A DNA stretch of 64,000 bases from positions 1 to 64,000 of the forward strand of contig JAUIER010000017.1 in NCBI GenBank assembly GCA_030429765.1, in the 5' to 3' direction. The stretch's first letter is position 1. Each line of letters opens with the position of its first letter. Below, piece after piece: positions 1-8,255 of this stretch. This DNA is from a bacterium. Its GTDB lineage: Bacteria > Omnitrophota > Gorgyraeia > Zapsychrales > Zapsychraceae. The translations under genes and the position numbers were made by a program. Under the pieces are notes generated by a model that was given only the letters and a program-made list of their open reading frames with translations, had not been told where the DNA came from and ran no database searches.

Positions 1-151
1 TGATGTTCACGGTGTAACCCTTTTGCACATCGATCCCGGGCATCAGCGACTGCTGAAGCTCAGCCAGCGCAAACTCGATCGGAATCTTTTTGGCGAAACG
101 CTGATACTTGCGTTTTTCGGTGGTCGTATCGACCATGTCTTTTTGGTTCAT
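1..151 (-). CDS. PilZ-domain protein, N-terminal fragment
   Basis: Fifty codons of a gene that runs off the left edge of the window. The ATG at 151 overlaps the stop codon of the M48 peptidase gene by four bases (ATGA), so the two are probably translationally coupled. The visible N-terminus carries an RxxxR motif (RKYQR, residues 14-18) followed by a beta-strand-like stretch (IPIEFAL), which is how PilZ cyclic-di-GMP-binding domains begin. The second PilZ motif (D/N-x-S-x-x-G) would lie just outside the window; the last visible residues (GYTVNI) are where it would start. If correct, this is a c-di-GMP effector in the cytoplasm. A diguanylate cyclase is encoded at 18176. The call is limited by the truncation. 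Confidence 0.65.
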   Translation of the reverse strand, partial: MNQKDMVDTTTEKRKYQRFAKKIPIEFALAELQQSLMPGIDVQKGYTVNI

Positions 152-1260
152 GTATTATTTGCCTGAAAGGCCTCCGCAAAGGCAATGCGCTTCTTCAACG
201 GAGGATGATCGTAAAAAAATATTTCGGCCCAACGGGCGGGTTCCATCTCACTGAGATTCTGCTCGCCGAGTTTGGTCATTAACGAGATAAAACTCGCGGA
301 ATCATTCGTCGTTTCCAGACTGAACCGATCGGCCCCGCGTTCAATCCGGCAGCTAAACCAGTTGGACAATGGTGTCATGATGACTCCCAATGCCACAAAT
401 ACCAGGATCACCAGCGGTAATCCGGCGATATCATCCAATCCTGAGAATCCAAAATAACTATTTAGCCCTTTCAGTATTCTATCAACTACAAACAATCCGC
501 CAAGGATAAATATGGAATTTGCGGCAAACAGTTTGATCAGGTCATGATGCTTGTAATGGCCGAGTTCATGCGCCACGACCACCTCAATTTCCGCGTCAGA
601 GTAGTTTTCGATCAATGTATCGGCGAGCACCACCCGCCGGGACTTTCCCATCCCGCAGACAAAGGCATTGGCCTTACGGGTTTTCCAGGAGAAGTCAATG
701 GCATAAACCTCCTTGAGCGGAACCCGGCATTCATCAAACAGGCGGCGGATCCGGTCTTTTAAACCCTGATTATCGATCGGAATGTATTTGTAGAATAACG
801 GAATGATCACCGTGGGCAACACCCGGGCGAGCAGAAAGCTAAAGGTTATCCAGATAGCACCAGCGTACATCCACCAGCTCTGAGGCGCGGCCCTGAGCAG
901 ACCGTACATCAGACTGAGCAGCACGATTGAGACAAGCCCGCTCAAGGCCCCCGCCTTGAACTGATCTGTCAGCCACTGACGGATGTTTTGATTGGAAAGT
1001 TTGTAGCGGTGTTCCAGCCAATAGCCCGAATAAAACTTCAAGGGCAGATGAATGAGCGTGAAACTGCCCAGTAGGATGAACAGATAGATGAGATTACCCA
1101 GATAAAAATGATCGTGGACGTCAAAGGACCAACGCCTGATCTGCAGACTGATCCCGCCAAAGAGCAGGATGAATAACCACAGGGCATCCAGTAAAACGCC
1201 AGCGAAGTAGATCTGATATTTTCGGGTATGGTAGGATTTTGCTGCGCCAGCTTCAGCCAT
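148..1260 (-). CDS. M48 family membrane zinc metallopeptidase (Ste24/CAAX protease type)
   Basis: Integral membrane protein of 370 residues with about six hydrophobic segments. The zinc motif HELGH lies near residue 231 (VVVAHELGHYKHHD), and the downstream third ligand is in an ERGAD motif near residue 307, as in M48 peptidases of the Ste24 type. In eukaryotes this family trims CAAX proteins; bacterial members such as HtpX and Ste24 homologues are membrane protein quality-control or general endopeptidases. The length fits Ste24-like proteins better than the shorter HtpX. Its start overlaps the end of the TPR gene by 8 bases and its stop overlaps the PilZ gene by 4, so it belongs to the lrp operon. 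The substrate is unknown. Confidence 0.88.
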   Translation of the reverse strand: MAEAGAAKSYHTRKYQIYFAGVLLDALWLFILLFGGISLQIRRWSFDVHDHFYLGNLIYLFILLGSFTLIHLPLKFYSGYWLEHRYKLSNQNIRQWLTDQFKAGALSGLVSIVLLSLMYGLLRAAPQSWWMYAGAIWITFSFLLARVLPTVIIPLFYKYIPIDNQGLKDRIRRLFDECRVPLKEVYAIDFSWKTRKANAFVCGMGKSRRVVLADTLIENYSDAEIEVVVAHELGHYKHHDLIKLFAANSIFILGGLFVVDRILKGLNSYFGFSGLDDIAGLPLVILVFVALGVIMTPLSNWFSCRIERGADRFSLETTNDSASFISLMTKLGEQNLSEMEPARWAEIFFYDHPPLKKRIAFAEAFQANNT

Positions 1261-1657
1261 TGGCCTGTTCGTTTACGCGGTTTCGCTTGCTGGTCAACGC
1301 GGAGTAGTATTTTTGAAACCGCTGGTCTTTTTTGAGATTCCGTAAATCTTTATCGGCATCGAGATGATCAAAATCTTCATAGCCGCATTTGATCGCCTTC
1401 TTGATCGTGCGAAACGACAGATCCACCTTGTTGACCAGTGAATAGCTGCAGGCCAGATTATAGAGAATGATGGGATTCTCCGGATCGATCTGATACATCT
1501 TCTCGTCGAGAACCAGTCCGTCCTCGTAACGGCCCACCTTGGTATAGAGGTCCGCTAAAAGCGCCATCGCATCAAAAAAATCCGGCTTTTTGGCAATCAG
1601 CCCTTCATAAAATTGGATTTCAAACGCATCAGTTTTGCTAATTCGCTTCTTCGCCAT
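1253..1657 (-). CDS. Small TPR-repeat protein
   Basis: A 134-residue protein without signal peptide or membrane segment. Residues about 20-90 form two to three helical tetratricopeptide-like repeats (for example FDAMALLADLYTKVGRYEDG and NPIILYNLACSYSLV), followed by a lysine-rich tail with a TPR-repeat-end-like segment (DKDLRNLKKDQRF). TPR proteins are interaction scaffolds; no enzymatic motif is present. It lies 13 bases after the aminotransferase gene and overlaps the M48 peptidase gene by 8 bases, which suggests co-translation and perhaps a role as partner of the membrane peptidase. That role is inference from position only. Confidence 0.75.
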   Translation of the reverse strand: MAKKRISKTDAFEIQFYEGLIAKKPDFFDAMALLADLYTKVGRYEDGLVLDEKMYQIDPENPIILYNLACSYSLVNKVDLSFRTIKKAIKCGYEDFDHLDADKDLRNLKKDQRFQKYYSALTSKRNRVNEQANG

Positions 1658-1670
1658 CTAATCACCTTCA

Positions 1671-2822
1671 TCATTTCAGAAATTCGCCGATCCTTGTGAG
1701 AGCCTCTTTGAGATTGTCATAACTTGACGCGTATGAAATACGGACATAACCTTCGCAGTCATGGCCAAACGCTACCCCCGGCACCAGCGCAACCTTCTGT
1801 TCCTTCAGGAGGTTTTGCGCGAAATCCATCGATGACATCCCGGTATTTTTGATGGACGGAAAGACGTAGAACGCACCCTGTGGCATATGACAGGTCAACC
1901 CAAGATCATTGAGCCCTGATACAACAAAGCGCCGCCGTCGATTATACTCCCGCTTCATTTCCTGAACACTTTTGGTGCCGTTTTTCAACGCCTCACACGC
2001 GGCTATCTGCCCGGTGATCGAGGCGCACAGCATTGTGTATTGATGGATCTTGGTCATCGCGTCAATAATCGGCTTGGGACCACAGGCCCATCCGATGCGG
2101 AATCCGGTCATCGCGTAGGATTTTGAAAATCCGTTCATATAGATCACACGTTCCTTCATCCCCGGCAGTGCCGAAATCGGGGTGTGATCGAAGTCATAGG
2201 TCAGTTCATCATAAACCTCGTCGCTGATCACCAAAAGGTCCAGCTTTTTGATCACTTTGCATAAGGCATTCAATTCCGCCTTGGTGTAGGACGCGCCTGT
2301 TGGATTACACGGATAATTCAGCATAATCGCGCGCGTTTTCTTGGTGTACGCCTTTTCAATCTGCTCCGGCGTCACCTTAAATCCATCCTCCACCCGGGTC
2401 TGAATCACGATCGGATCGCCGCCCGCCAATTCAACCACCGGTCCGTATGAAACATAACACGGCTGATGAATGATCACCGCGTCACCGGGATTCAGGATCG
2501 CCCGCACCACCAAATCCAACGCCTCTGAAACACCCACGGTAATTAACGTTTCTTCATCAAAATCATATTTCACCCCGAAGCGATGACTCATGTGACGGCA
2601 AATCTCTTTGCGCAGCTCCGGCATCCCCTTGTTGGATGTATAAGATGTAAATCCCTGTTCCAGCGAGTGAATCGCCTCCTCACGGATATGCCACGGCGAC
2701 ATAAAATCAGGCTCGCCGACACCCAGCGAAATAACGTCCTTCATCCCGAGAACCAGATCAAAAAACGCGCGGATCCCCGACGGTGCCAGATTTTCAACTT
2801 TTTGCGATATTTGGTATTTCAT
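1671..2822 (-). CDS. Class I/II PLP-dependent aminotransferase
   Basis: 383 residues, full length for fold-type I aminotransferases. Visible landmarks are the substrate-binding N-terminal segment (ISLGVGEPDF), the Asn of NYPCNPTG (near 168) that contacts the PLP ring, the ISDEVYDEL aspartate, and the Schiff-base lysine in NGFSKSYAMTGFRIGW (near 233). This is the aspartate/aromatic aminotransferase-like family (AspC/PatA group). Genes of this type are often found next to an Lrp/AsnC regulator, as here (9 bases downstream of it). Likely role: transamination of an amino acid sensed by that regulator. The exact substrate cannot be read from sequence; PatA-like (acetyl-diaminopimelate) or aspartate activity are both possible. 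Confidence 0.88.
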   Translation of the reverse strand: MKYQISQKVENLAPSGIRAFFDLVLGMKDVISLGVGEPDFMSPWHIREEAIHSLEQGFTSYTSNKGMPELRKEICRHMSHRFGVKYDFDEETLITVGVSEALDLVVRAILNPGDAVIIHQPCYVSYGPVVELAGGDPIVIQTRVEDGFKVTPEQIEKAYTKKTRAIMLNYPCNPTGASYTKAELNALCKVIKKLDLLVISDEVYDELTYDFDHTPISALPGMKERVIYMNGFSKSYAMTGFRIGWACGPKPIIDAMTKIHQYTMLCASITGQIAACEALKNGTKSVQEMKREYNRRRRFVVSGLNDLGLTCHMPQGAFYVFPSIKNTGMSSMDFAQNLLKEQKVALVPGVAFGHDCEGYVRISYASSYDNLKEALTRIGEFLK

Positions 2823-2831
2823 AGATCTTCC

Positions 2832-3317
2832 TTAATATGAGATATTCAGACGCTTGTCATCATCTTTTTTCTTGAGAATGTGACCGTCTTCCTTGTATTT
2901 TTTCAGCAGAAAATGTGTGGCCGTGCCGCGGACCTGATCGAGCGACGACAGTTTGGTGGCGACAAAATTTGAAACCGTCTGCAGATTTTCACCCTCAACC
3001 ACGACCAGTAAATCATACGCACCCGATACCAGATAACAGCTCACCACCTCTGGAAAACTGTAAATACGCTCCGCCACGGCCTCAAATCCAACCTTTTTTT
3101 GCGGTGAAACACTGACCTCTATCAGCGCGCGGACACATGGACGGGCCCCTTTCAATTGATCCTGATCAATCACGGTCTTATACGCCAAAATCGTGCCGTT
3201 ATTCTCATACTTCTTGATCGCGGATTTGACCGACGATTCCGATTTTCCCGTCATTTTGGCAATCTCAGCCGGCGTCACCCGGGCATTGTTCGATAGTATT
3301 TCCAGTATTTCGTCCAT
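2832..3317 (-). CDS. Lrp/AsnC family transcriptional regulator
   Basis: 161 residues: an N-terminal winged helix-turn-helix (residues about 1-50, including TPAEIAKMTGKSESSVKSAI) and a C-terminal RAM ligand-binding domain (about 70-145, with SCYLVSGAYDLLVVVEG). This is the classic feast/famine regulator arrangement, in which amino-acid binding changes the oligomer and DNA binding. The ATG at 3317 is preceded by a good ribosome-binding site (CAGGAG, 6 bases spacing). A promoter with extended -10 lies at 3394-3421. It is first in an operon with the aminotransferase and so likely controls amino-acid metabolism and its own transcription. Confidence 0.9.
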   Translation of the reverse strand: MDEILEILSNNARVTPAEIAKMTGKSESSVKSAIKKYENNGTILAYKTVIDQDQLKGARPCVRALIEVSVSPQKKVGFEAVAERIYSFPEVVSCYLVSGAYDLLVVVEGENLQTVSNFVATKLSSLDQVRGTATHFLLKKYKEDGHILKKKDDDKRLNISY

Positions 3318-3393
3318 GGATAGCTCCTGTTTAAGCGGTTGCTGATTCGCTGTACGGCCGCTCCTGTGCGGTTAGGCCCGTAAAGCAGTAGCC

Positions 3394-3421
3394 ATTATAG
3401 CATGGAAGCCCAAAATGCCAA
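3394..3421 (-). promoter_or_regulatory. Sigma70-type promoter, extended -10, for the lrp operon
   Basis: On the minus strand, TTGGCA (3416-3421) and TATAAT (3394-3399) are separated by 16 bases, with a TGC immediately before the -10 (extended -10 motif). The predicted start site lies about 70 bases upstream of the lrp ATG. It is the only promoter-like match I saw in front of this five-gene operon. Confidence 0.65.
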
Positions 3422-3466
3422 TTTTTATCCCTGATATCGGAAACGGTGTGGAATTAGGCAGGATTT

Positions 3467-4462
3467 CTAAAATTCGAAATAGTTGATCTGGTCGGACAGC
3501 TGCTGGATCTTGGCCTGAAGCTTCTGGTTTTCGCGGTCATAGAAGATGATCTCTTCCAGCAGTTTCTTTTTGCGTTCCTGGCGGGACAAGGACGTCGCGA
3601 CGGTATCCGTCAACTGATCGTGCTCGTTGACCATGTGATGAACTTCGGAGCGAAGCCGGATTTTTTCATTCTCGATCTGGGAGATCAGCTCTTCGCCCGA
3701 TTTTTCCTTGAGCTTCTTTTTATCACGGAGGATTGATACTTCGCGCTCGCGAAATTCAGCCTGACGGGCCAGCTCCTCGGTCTGCTTTTTCAGACGCGTA
3801 TTTTCCGCTTCGAGTTCCGGCACTTTTTCCGGGGCAATCTTACCTAAACCTTCGCGTTTGCTGATTTCAAACAACAGCTCTTTCTCGTTTTGCAGGGACT
3901 CCTGGACCTGCAGCTTCAGGGCCTCCGTCTGCCGTTTGATCTCATTGATGCGATCCGTGCGTTCAACCTTCTTGAGCTTGAGCTCCAGCTCGAGTTCTCG
4001 ACGGTGATACTGAAGGTCCGATAATTGAAGTTCCAGCAGGGCCTTCTGCTCATTGGCCTTCAACAACTTTTGCCGGAGCAGCTTTTGTGAATCCTCCTGC
4101 GGCGGCTGGATAATCGGCTGACCTTGCACCGATTTCATCCGCTCCGGCACCAGCTGGTTTAATCTGGGCTCCGGCTCAAATAAATTCGGCTGCCGGGCTT
4201 CGCGGACGGCCATCGTGACGGGAATATTTTTTTTGGGCATTTGCTGCCACTGCTGGAGCACCTCGGCGTAACGCGCCTCAAGACCCTTGTTGATCTTGAT
4301 CATCTCAGCGATATCTTTTTTGACCGCGTTCATCCGGTCGTATCGGCTGGTCACCGGTCCGGACAACGGCTCGTAATTGCGTTGAGCCAAGGCCTCGGTT
4401 GGAAAAGCCAACATCCCGACGGTTAACACAAGCAAATATGGATGGAAGGTATAATGCGTCAT
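3467..4462 (-). CDS. Secreted or periplasmic coiled-coil protein, unknown function
   Basis: 331 residues. An N-terminal signal peptide (TFHPYLLVLTVGMLAFPTEALAQ) is followed by a proline-rich linker (about 90-120) and then a long coiled coil rich in Leu, Glu, Lys and Gln with a heptad pattern from about residue 125 to the end. No enzymatic motif and no C-terminal membrane anchor were seen. It lies downstream of pabC in the same direction. A TATAAT with a poor -35 (TTGCTC, 16-base spacing) sits just before its ATG, so it may have its own near-leaderless promoter. A structural role in the envelope is possible, but I do not recognise the family. Confidence 0.7.
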   Translation of the reverse strand: MTHYTFHPYLLVLTVGMLAFPTEALAQRNYEPLSGPVTSRYDRMNAVKKDIAEMIKINKGLEARYAEVLQQWQQMPKKNIPVTMAVREARQPNLFEPEPRLNQLVPERMKSVQGQPIIQPPQEDSQKLLRQKLLKANEQKALLELQLSDLQYHRRELELELKLKKVERTDRINEIKRQTEALKLQVQESLQNEKELLFEISKREGLGKIAPEKVPELEAENTRLKKQTEELARQAEFREREVSILRDKKKLKEKSGEELISQIENEKIRLRSEVHHMVNEHDQLTDTVATSLSRQERKKKLLEEIIFYDRENQKLQAKIQQLSDQINYFEF

Positions 4463-4516
4463 TGTCTTTTCATTATATTATTGATTTACATGAGAGCAAC
4501 TGGAAACTGGGGAATT

Positions 4517-5347
4517 TCAATGGTTTAGACCTTGATCCCACATCGCCTGCAAAGCGGCGGTGACACCTGAAGCCGGACGCGCATAACGCCGGCCGTCGAA
4601 CTCGGAGACAGGCTTGATTCCCATCGCGGAATTCGTCAGAAAAATAGCCTCCGCGCGTTTCAACTCTCTGAGTGCATACGGCCCCATTTGCACGGGAATC
4701 CCGATACGGCGCGCGGTCCGGATCGTCCACTGCCGGACAATCCCGTTGAGACATCCGCAACGGGTCGACGGGGTATAAAGCTGCCCCTTGCGTAACCAGA
4801 ACACATTACTGATCGATCCCTCAACCACGTGCCGGTCCGGGTTCAACAAGATCGCCTCATCATATCCCGCTTCCCGGGCGTGCATCCTTGCTGAATAAAA
4901 TGGTTCATACTCGATCGATTTCAGATGCGAAAATCGGTGATATGGACGGACCAACGGCGATATCTCGACTCGAAATGTCTTTCTTGATGGAGATACAGGC
5001 TGCGCCACAATGCAAACAAATAGCTGACCTTCGTCTTTGAATGCCGCCAACCGCAGCCGCCCTGATGTCAATTGATTGAGATCGATCGCCCGCGCGACAT
5101 CGGCCTTGAGTTTTTTAATCGAATACGGCAGCTTGATGCGATAGGCCTTGAGCCCCCGCTGGAATCGTTCAAGATGCTCCGTCCAAAAGACAACGGTCCC
5201 GTGATGAATCAAAAAGGTCTCAAAGACCCCCTGCCCCCGGACGATACCCGGCGTTAAACCGGTCAGCAACGATGCATCGGCCTCAATCCATTGCCCGTTC
5301 AAAAATATAATCGTCTTGCGATTCTTTTTCATATCATTCCGTTTCAA
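4517..5347 (-). CDS. pabC: 4-amino-4-deoxychorismate lyase-like class IV aminotransferase
   Basis: 276 residues, usual length for fold-type IV PLP enzymes. Landmarks: an N-terminal FETFLIHHGTVVFWTEHLERF segment, the PLP lysine in HLKSIEYEPF (near 141), the VVEGSISNVFW loop with the conserved Glu, and CGCLNGIVRQ. Family members include branched-chain aminotransferase, D-amino-acid aminotransferase and PabC. The 14-base overlap with the pabB gene directly upstream makes aminodeoxychorismate lyase (release of pyruvate to form p-aminobenzoate for folate) the best reading. A glutamine amidotransferase subunit (PabA) is not in the window. Confidence 0.82.
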   Translation of the reverse strand: MKRNDMKKNRKTIIFLNGQWIEADASLLTGLTPGIVRGQGVFETFLIHHGTVVFWTEHLERFQRGLKAYRIKLPYSIKKLKADVARAIDLNQLTSGRLRLAAFKDEGQLFVCIVAQPVSPSRKTFRVEISPLVRPYHRFSHLKSIEYEPFYSARMHAREAGYDEAILLNPDRHVVEGSISNVFWLRKGQLYTPSTRCGCLNGIVRQWTIRTARRIGIPVQMGPYALRELKRAEAIFLTNSAMGIKPVSEFDGRRYARPASGVTAALQAMWDQGLNH

Positions 5348-6731
5348 ACAAATACTGAAAACAGGCCTCTATACCGCGCGCCTTGACCAGTGTTTCGTCG
5401 TACTCCCGCTGCGGTGTTGAGTCCGCGACAATTCCGCCGCCCACCTGATAGTAATATTTATTCTTTTGGGCGAGGATCGTACGGATCAGGATATTAAAAT
5501 CCATGCCGCCGTTAAAACCGATGTAGCCCAACGCGCCGGTATAGATCCCCCGACGGTGCGGTTCCAATTCTTCGATGATCTCCATCGCCCGGATCTTCGG
5601 ACAACCAGTGATCGATCCGCCGGGAAAACAGGCCGTCAGCACATCAAACATATCGTATTGCTTTCTGACCCGGCCCTCGACCGTTGACGTTGCCTGAAAG
5701 ACCGTCGCATATTCTTCAATGGTCCGCATATCCGTCACCTCAACCGATCCATATTCGCACACACGGCCCAGGTCATTACGCTCGAGATCGGTAATCATCA
5801 ACAACTCCGCAATCTCTTTTTTAGATCGCAGCAGTTCATCCCGCAGCCGGCGGTCTTCGGCCGGAGATTGGCCGCGCGGACGCGTCCCTTTCATCGGCTG
5901 GGTACTCAGCCGACGGCCCTGCAAGCGCAAATATCGCTCAGGCGAACTGCTGATGATCTGAAACGGTCCGGCATCAAAGTAAGCGCCGAATTGTGACGGC
6001 GATATTTCGCGAAGCCCTTGATAAATCGTCACGGGTTTTACCGGACGCGACTGGTTAATATACTCAAAGCGCTGCGACACATTCACCTGATAGATATCAC
6101 CGGACGCGATATAGTCCAATGCCCGCTGAACGGTCCGTCGATATTGGGCAGGCGTAAAATTTTGACGGATGGACACCCGCCGTTTGCCCTGCCGATCCGT
6201 CGAACGAGATTCACTAATTTTGGACGGCGATTTTATGACGTGCGCCACCCGCTGCTTCATCTGATTGAGACGCTGCCGGGCGCGTTTGGCACGACGGCTG
6301 ACAGATGTCTCGGGAAATCCGGTCGATGCAAAATGCAGACGCCGCGTGTAATGATCAATCGTCATCACCGCGTCATAAAATCCAAATAAACAGTCCGGCA
6401 GTTTCAAATCGTCCACGGACTGACGCTTGATCCGTTCCTGAAACAGACCGTGATCGTAACCGAGATATCCCACAATCGCGCCCGGCAGAAAATTCTGAAC
6501 CCGTGATTGGAAACGATACGGCTGAAACGCTCGACGAAGTCTGTCAAGATCAGCGTGCGCTTTGTGCTGATACACATCAAACGGATCACACCCCAGGAAA
6601 GAATAACGCCCGCCATTCCGGCCGCTCAAACTGCTATCCAGCAAAAAACAATAGGGCTCTCGCGACATGGCCTTGAGCAATTGGAAGGGATCACCGTCAA
6701 ACGCGACGGTCTCGTGCAGGTAGTTTTTCAT
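5334..6731 (-). CDS. pabB: Aminodeoxychorismate synthase component I
   Basis: 465 residues from the ATG at 6731. A longer reading frame from 6800 exists but would overlap the yjbQ gene, and the family starts near MKNYLHETV. The chorismate-binding domain fills the C-terminal half: QPMKGTRPRG (near 277) contains the lysine typical of PabB rather than TrpE, followed by MITDLERNDLGR, the GGSITGCPK loop, and GIYTGALGYIGF. The enzyme aminates chorismate to aminodeoxychorismate using ammonia from PabA. It overlaps pabC by 14 bases, so the two are translationally coupled and act in consecutive steps of p-aminobenzoate synthesis. Confidence 0.88.
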   Translation of the reverse strand: MKNYLHETVAFDGDPFQLLKAMSREPYCFLLDSSLSGRNGGRYSFLGCDPFDVYQHKAHADLDRLRRAFQPYRFQSRVQNFLPGAIVGYLGYDHGLFQERIKRQSVDDLKLPDCLFGFYDAVMTIDHYTRRLHFASTGFPETSVSRRAKRARQRLNQMKQRVAHVIKSPSKISESRSTDRQGKRRVSIRQNFTPAQYRRTVQRALDYIASGDIYQVNVSQRFEYINQSRPVKPVTIYQGLREISPSQFGAYFDAGPFQIISSSPERYLRLQGRRLSTQPMKGTRPRGQSPAEDRRLRDELLRSKKEIAELLMITDLERNDLGRVCEYGSVEVTDMRTIEEYATVFQATSTVEGRVRKQYDMFDVLTACFPGGSITGCPKIRAMEIIEELEPHRRGIYTGALGYIGFNGGMDFNILIRTILAQKNKYYYQVGGGIVADSTPQREYDETLVKARGIEACFQYLFETE

Positions 6732-6747
6732 AGTTGTACAGGCAGGT

Positions 6748-7164
6748 TTATTCCCCGATAAATTGCAGGACGAGCTGGCGATTGCGGGGACGATTATCAA
6801 AATCGATGAAGACGATCTGCTGCCAGGTTCCCAAAATCATCTGGCGGTCATTAAACGGAATCGTCACCGACGGTCCAATCAGAGATGAACGCAGATGCGA
6901 ATGACCATTGCCGTCGCCCCACGCGCGATCGTGTTCGTAGTGACCGGCCGGGATCAGCCGGTCCAGCACGTCTTTGATATCCTGTTTGAGCCCGGGCTCG
7001 TACTCAATCGTTGTCATCGCGCCGGTTGATCCGATCACGCTGATTGTAACGATCCCCGAACGCATCTCAAGCCCGCTGAGGACCTCCGCCACTTCATCGG
7101 TAATGTTGATCACATCCGCGTCACCGCGCGACGACAGTTTTAACCGTCGGGATTCGACCGGCAT
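6748..7164 (-). CDS. yjbQ: YjbQ/UPF0047 family protein
   Basis: 138 residues, matching the usual length of this small globular family. Recognisable signatures are GIVTISVIGSTGAMTTIEYE, the HDRAWGDGNGHSHLRSSLIG metal-site region and the end GTWQQIVFIDFDNRPRNRQ. The E. coli homologue has been reported to have weak thiamine-phosphate synthase activity, but the true function is unsettled. It lies 3 bases after the tRNA-binding protein gene and 16 bases before pabB, inside a long co-directional run. Confidence 0.9.
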   Translation of the reverse strand: MPVESRRLKLSSRGDADVINITDEVAEVLSGLEMRSGIVTISVIGSTGAMTTIEYEPGLKQDIKDVLDRLIPAGHYEHDRAWGDGNGHSHLRSSLIGPSVTIPFNDRQMILGTWQQIVFIDFDNRPRNRQLVLQFIGE

Positions 7165-7166
7165 AG

Positions 7167-7487
7167 CTATTTAACCCGGCTCCCCAGGGCCACATCTCGT
7201 TCCGGGGACAGCAGCGCGATACCGTTTTCGTCTTTAGCGGCCAATAGCATCCCCTGGGATTCCTCACCGCGGATGACCGCCGGTTCCAGATTAGCCACCA
7301 CCACAATTTTTTTACCGACGAGTTCCTCGGCGGAATAGCCGCCGCGAATGCCGGCCACCAGTTGACGCTGTTCATCACCTAAATCAATTTGCAGGACAAA
7401 TAAACGGTCCGCGTTGGGATGGTCCTTGGCCTCTTTGATCTCGGCCACCTTGAGTTCGATATTCATGAAATCCTGAATTGTTGCCAT
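7167..7487 (-). CDS. Tr-type tRNA-binding domain protein (MetG C-terminal / CsaA-like)
   Basis: 106 residues made of one OB-fold tRNA-binding domain: DFMNIELKVAEIKEAKDHPN, then the RQLVAGIRGGYSAEELVGK and EESQGMLLAAKDE segments typical of the C-terminal domain of methionyl-tRNA synthetase. As a free-standing protein it could be the beta subunit of MetRS, as in organisms whose metG lacks this domain, or a CsaA-like chaperone. The match to the MetG beta form (start IELKVAEIKEAKDHPNADRL) seems better. No metG is present in the window. Confidence 0.85.
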   Translation of the reverse strand: MATIQDFMNIELKVAEIKEAKDHPNADRLFVLQIDLGDEQRQLVAGIRGGYSAEELVGKKIVVVANLEPAVIRGEESQGMLLAAKDENGIALLSPERDVALGSRVK

Positions 7488-7495
7488 TTTTCACC

Positions 7496-8236
7496 TCAAT
7501 GTTCACTGTTGTTAGATTGACATAGAAACGCCAGCGTCGCGCAATCCTGCATCGGAAGTTCTTCACCCAAACACATCAGCCCCTTCAAGACCTCATCGCT
7601 GAATCCGACCATCAGCGACTGCGGGACAAACTTCGCGAAAAGCCCCTCTTTTTCGACGATCTCAAGTCCGGCCGCCCGGATATCCGTCTCGGCCGCCTCG
7701 GCCGTATACACCCGTCGATGGCCTAACTGATCGTCCGTTGAACCCATATCTTCGACCGAGCTCTGCAGCCCCATACATACCGCGAGCCGACGATGAAACG
7801 AATTGGCATTCGGTAAGATCACGATAATCCGGCCGCCGGGGTTGGTCCATCCCTGAATCCGCTGCAGAACCGCCACCGGGTCTTCGACATGTTCCAAAAT
7901 AAAAGACGCGATCACCGTATCCATCTGATACGGCGGGTCAAACTCCTCAAAGAGACTTTGAAACGGCGTAACCTGATCCCCATACCTGGCTGTCGCCTGA
8001 TCGAGCAACGCTTGCGAGGCATCTACAATATACGAATGACCGCATTTTTTCAAGATATGCCGCGTCCAGACATCATCCCCGAATCCCATCTCCAGGATTT
8101 TGTCACCGTGCAGCCACGCCTGTAACCGTCCCGAGATCATGGCCAGCAGTTTCTGATCAACCATGCGGCCCGGGTCGGCTTCGATGTAAGATTGAGCAAT
8201 ATCTTCGAGATTGTTCTTTTCGTTTTCCGTATCCAA
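7496..8236 (-). CDS. Class I SAM-dependent methyltransferase
   Basis: 246 residues. Motif I is LEMGFGDDVWTRHIL (about 42-56), motif II carries the acidic residue in IVDASQALLDQA, motif IV is MDTVIASFILEHVEDP and motif V is NPGGRIIVILPNANS. This is the generic Methyltransf_11/25 type seen in sugar, lipid and secondary-metabolite clusters. It lies between the GT2 glycosyltransferase gene and the housekeeping genes, so a surface-glycan substrate is likely. The exact target cannot be deduced. Confidence 0.82.
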   Translation of the reverse strand: MDTENEKNNLEDIAQSYIEADPGRMVDQKLLAMISGRLQAWLHGDKILEMGFGDDVWTRHILKKCGHSYIVDASQALLDQATARYGDQVTPFQSLFEEFDPPYQMDTVIASFILEHVEDPVAVLQRIQGWTNPGGRIIVILPNANSFHRRLAVCMGLQSSVEDMGSTDDQLGHRRVYTAEAAETDIRAAGLEIVEKEGLFAKFVPQSLMVGFSDEVLKGLMCLGEELPMQDCATLAFLCQSNNSEH

Positions 8237-8255
8237 CGTCTATCCCCTGTTGCGA

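Noticed and set aside
4473-4760. 95-residue minus-strand frame overlapping pabC
   Set aside because: It is an out-of-frame reading of the pabC C-terminal region with arginine-rich, non-protein-like composition.
6732-6800. Longer N-terminus for pabB starting at 6800
   Set aside because: It would overlap the yjbQ gene by more than 50 bases, and the extra residues do not resemble the family start.
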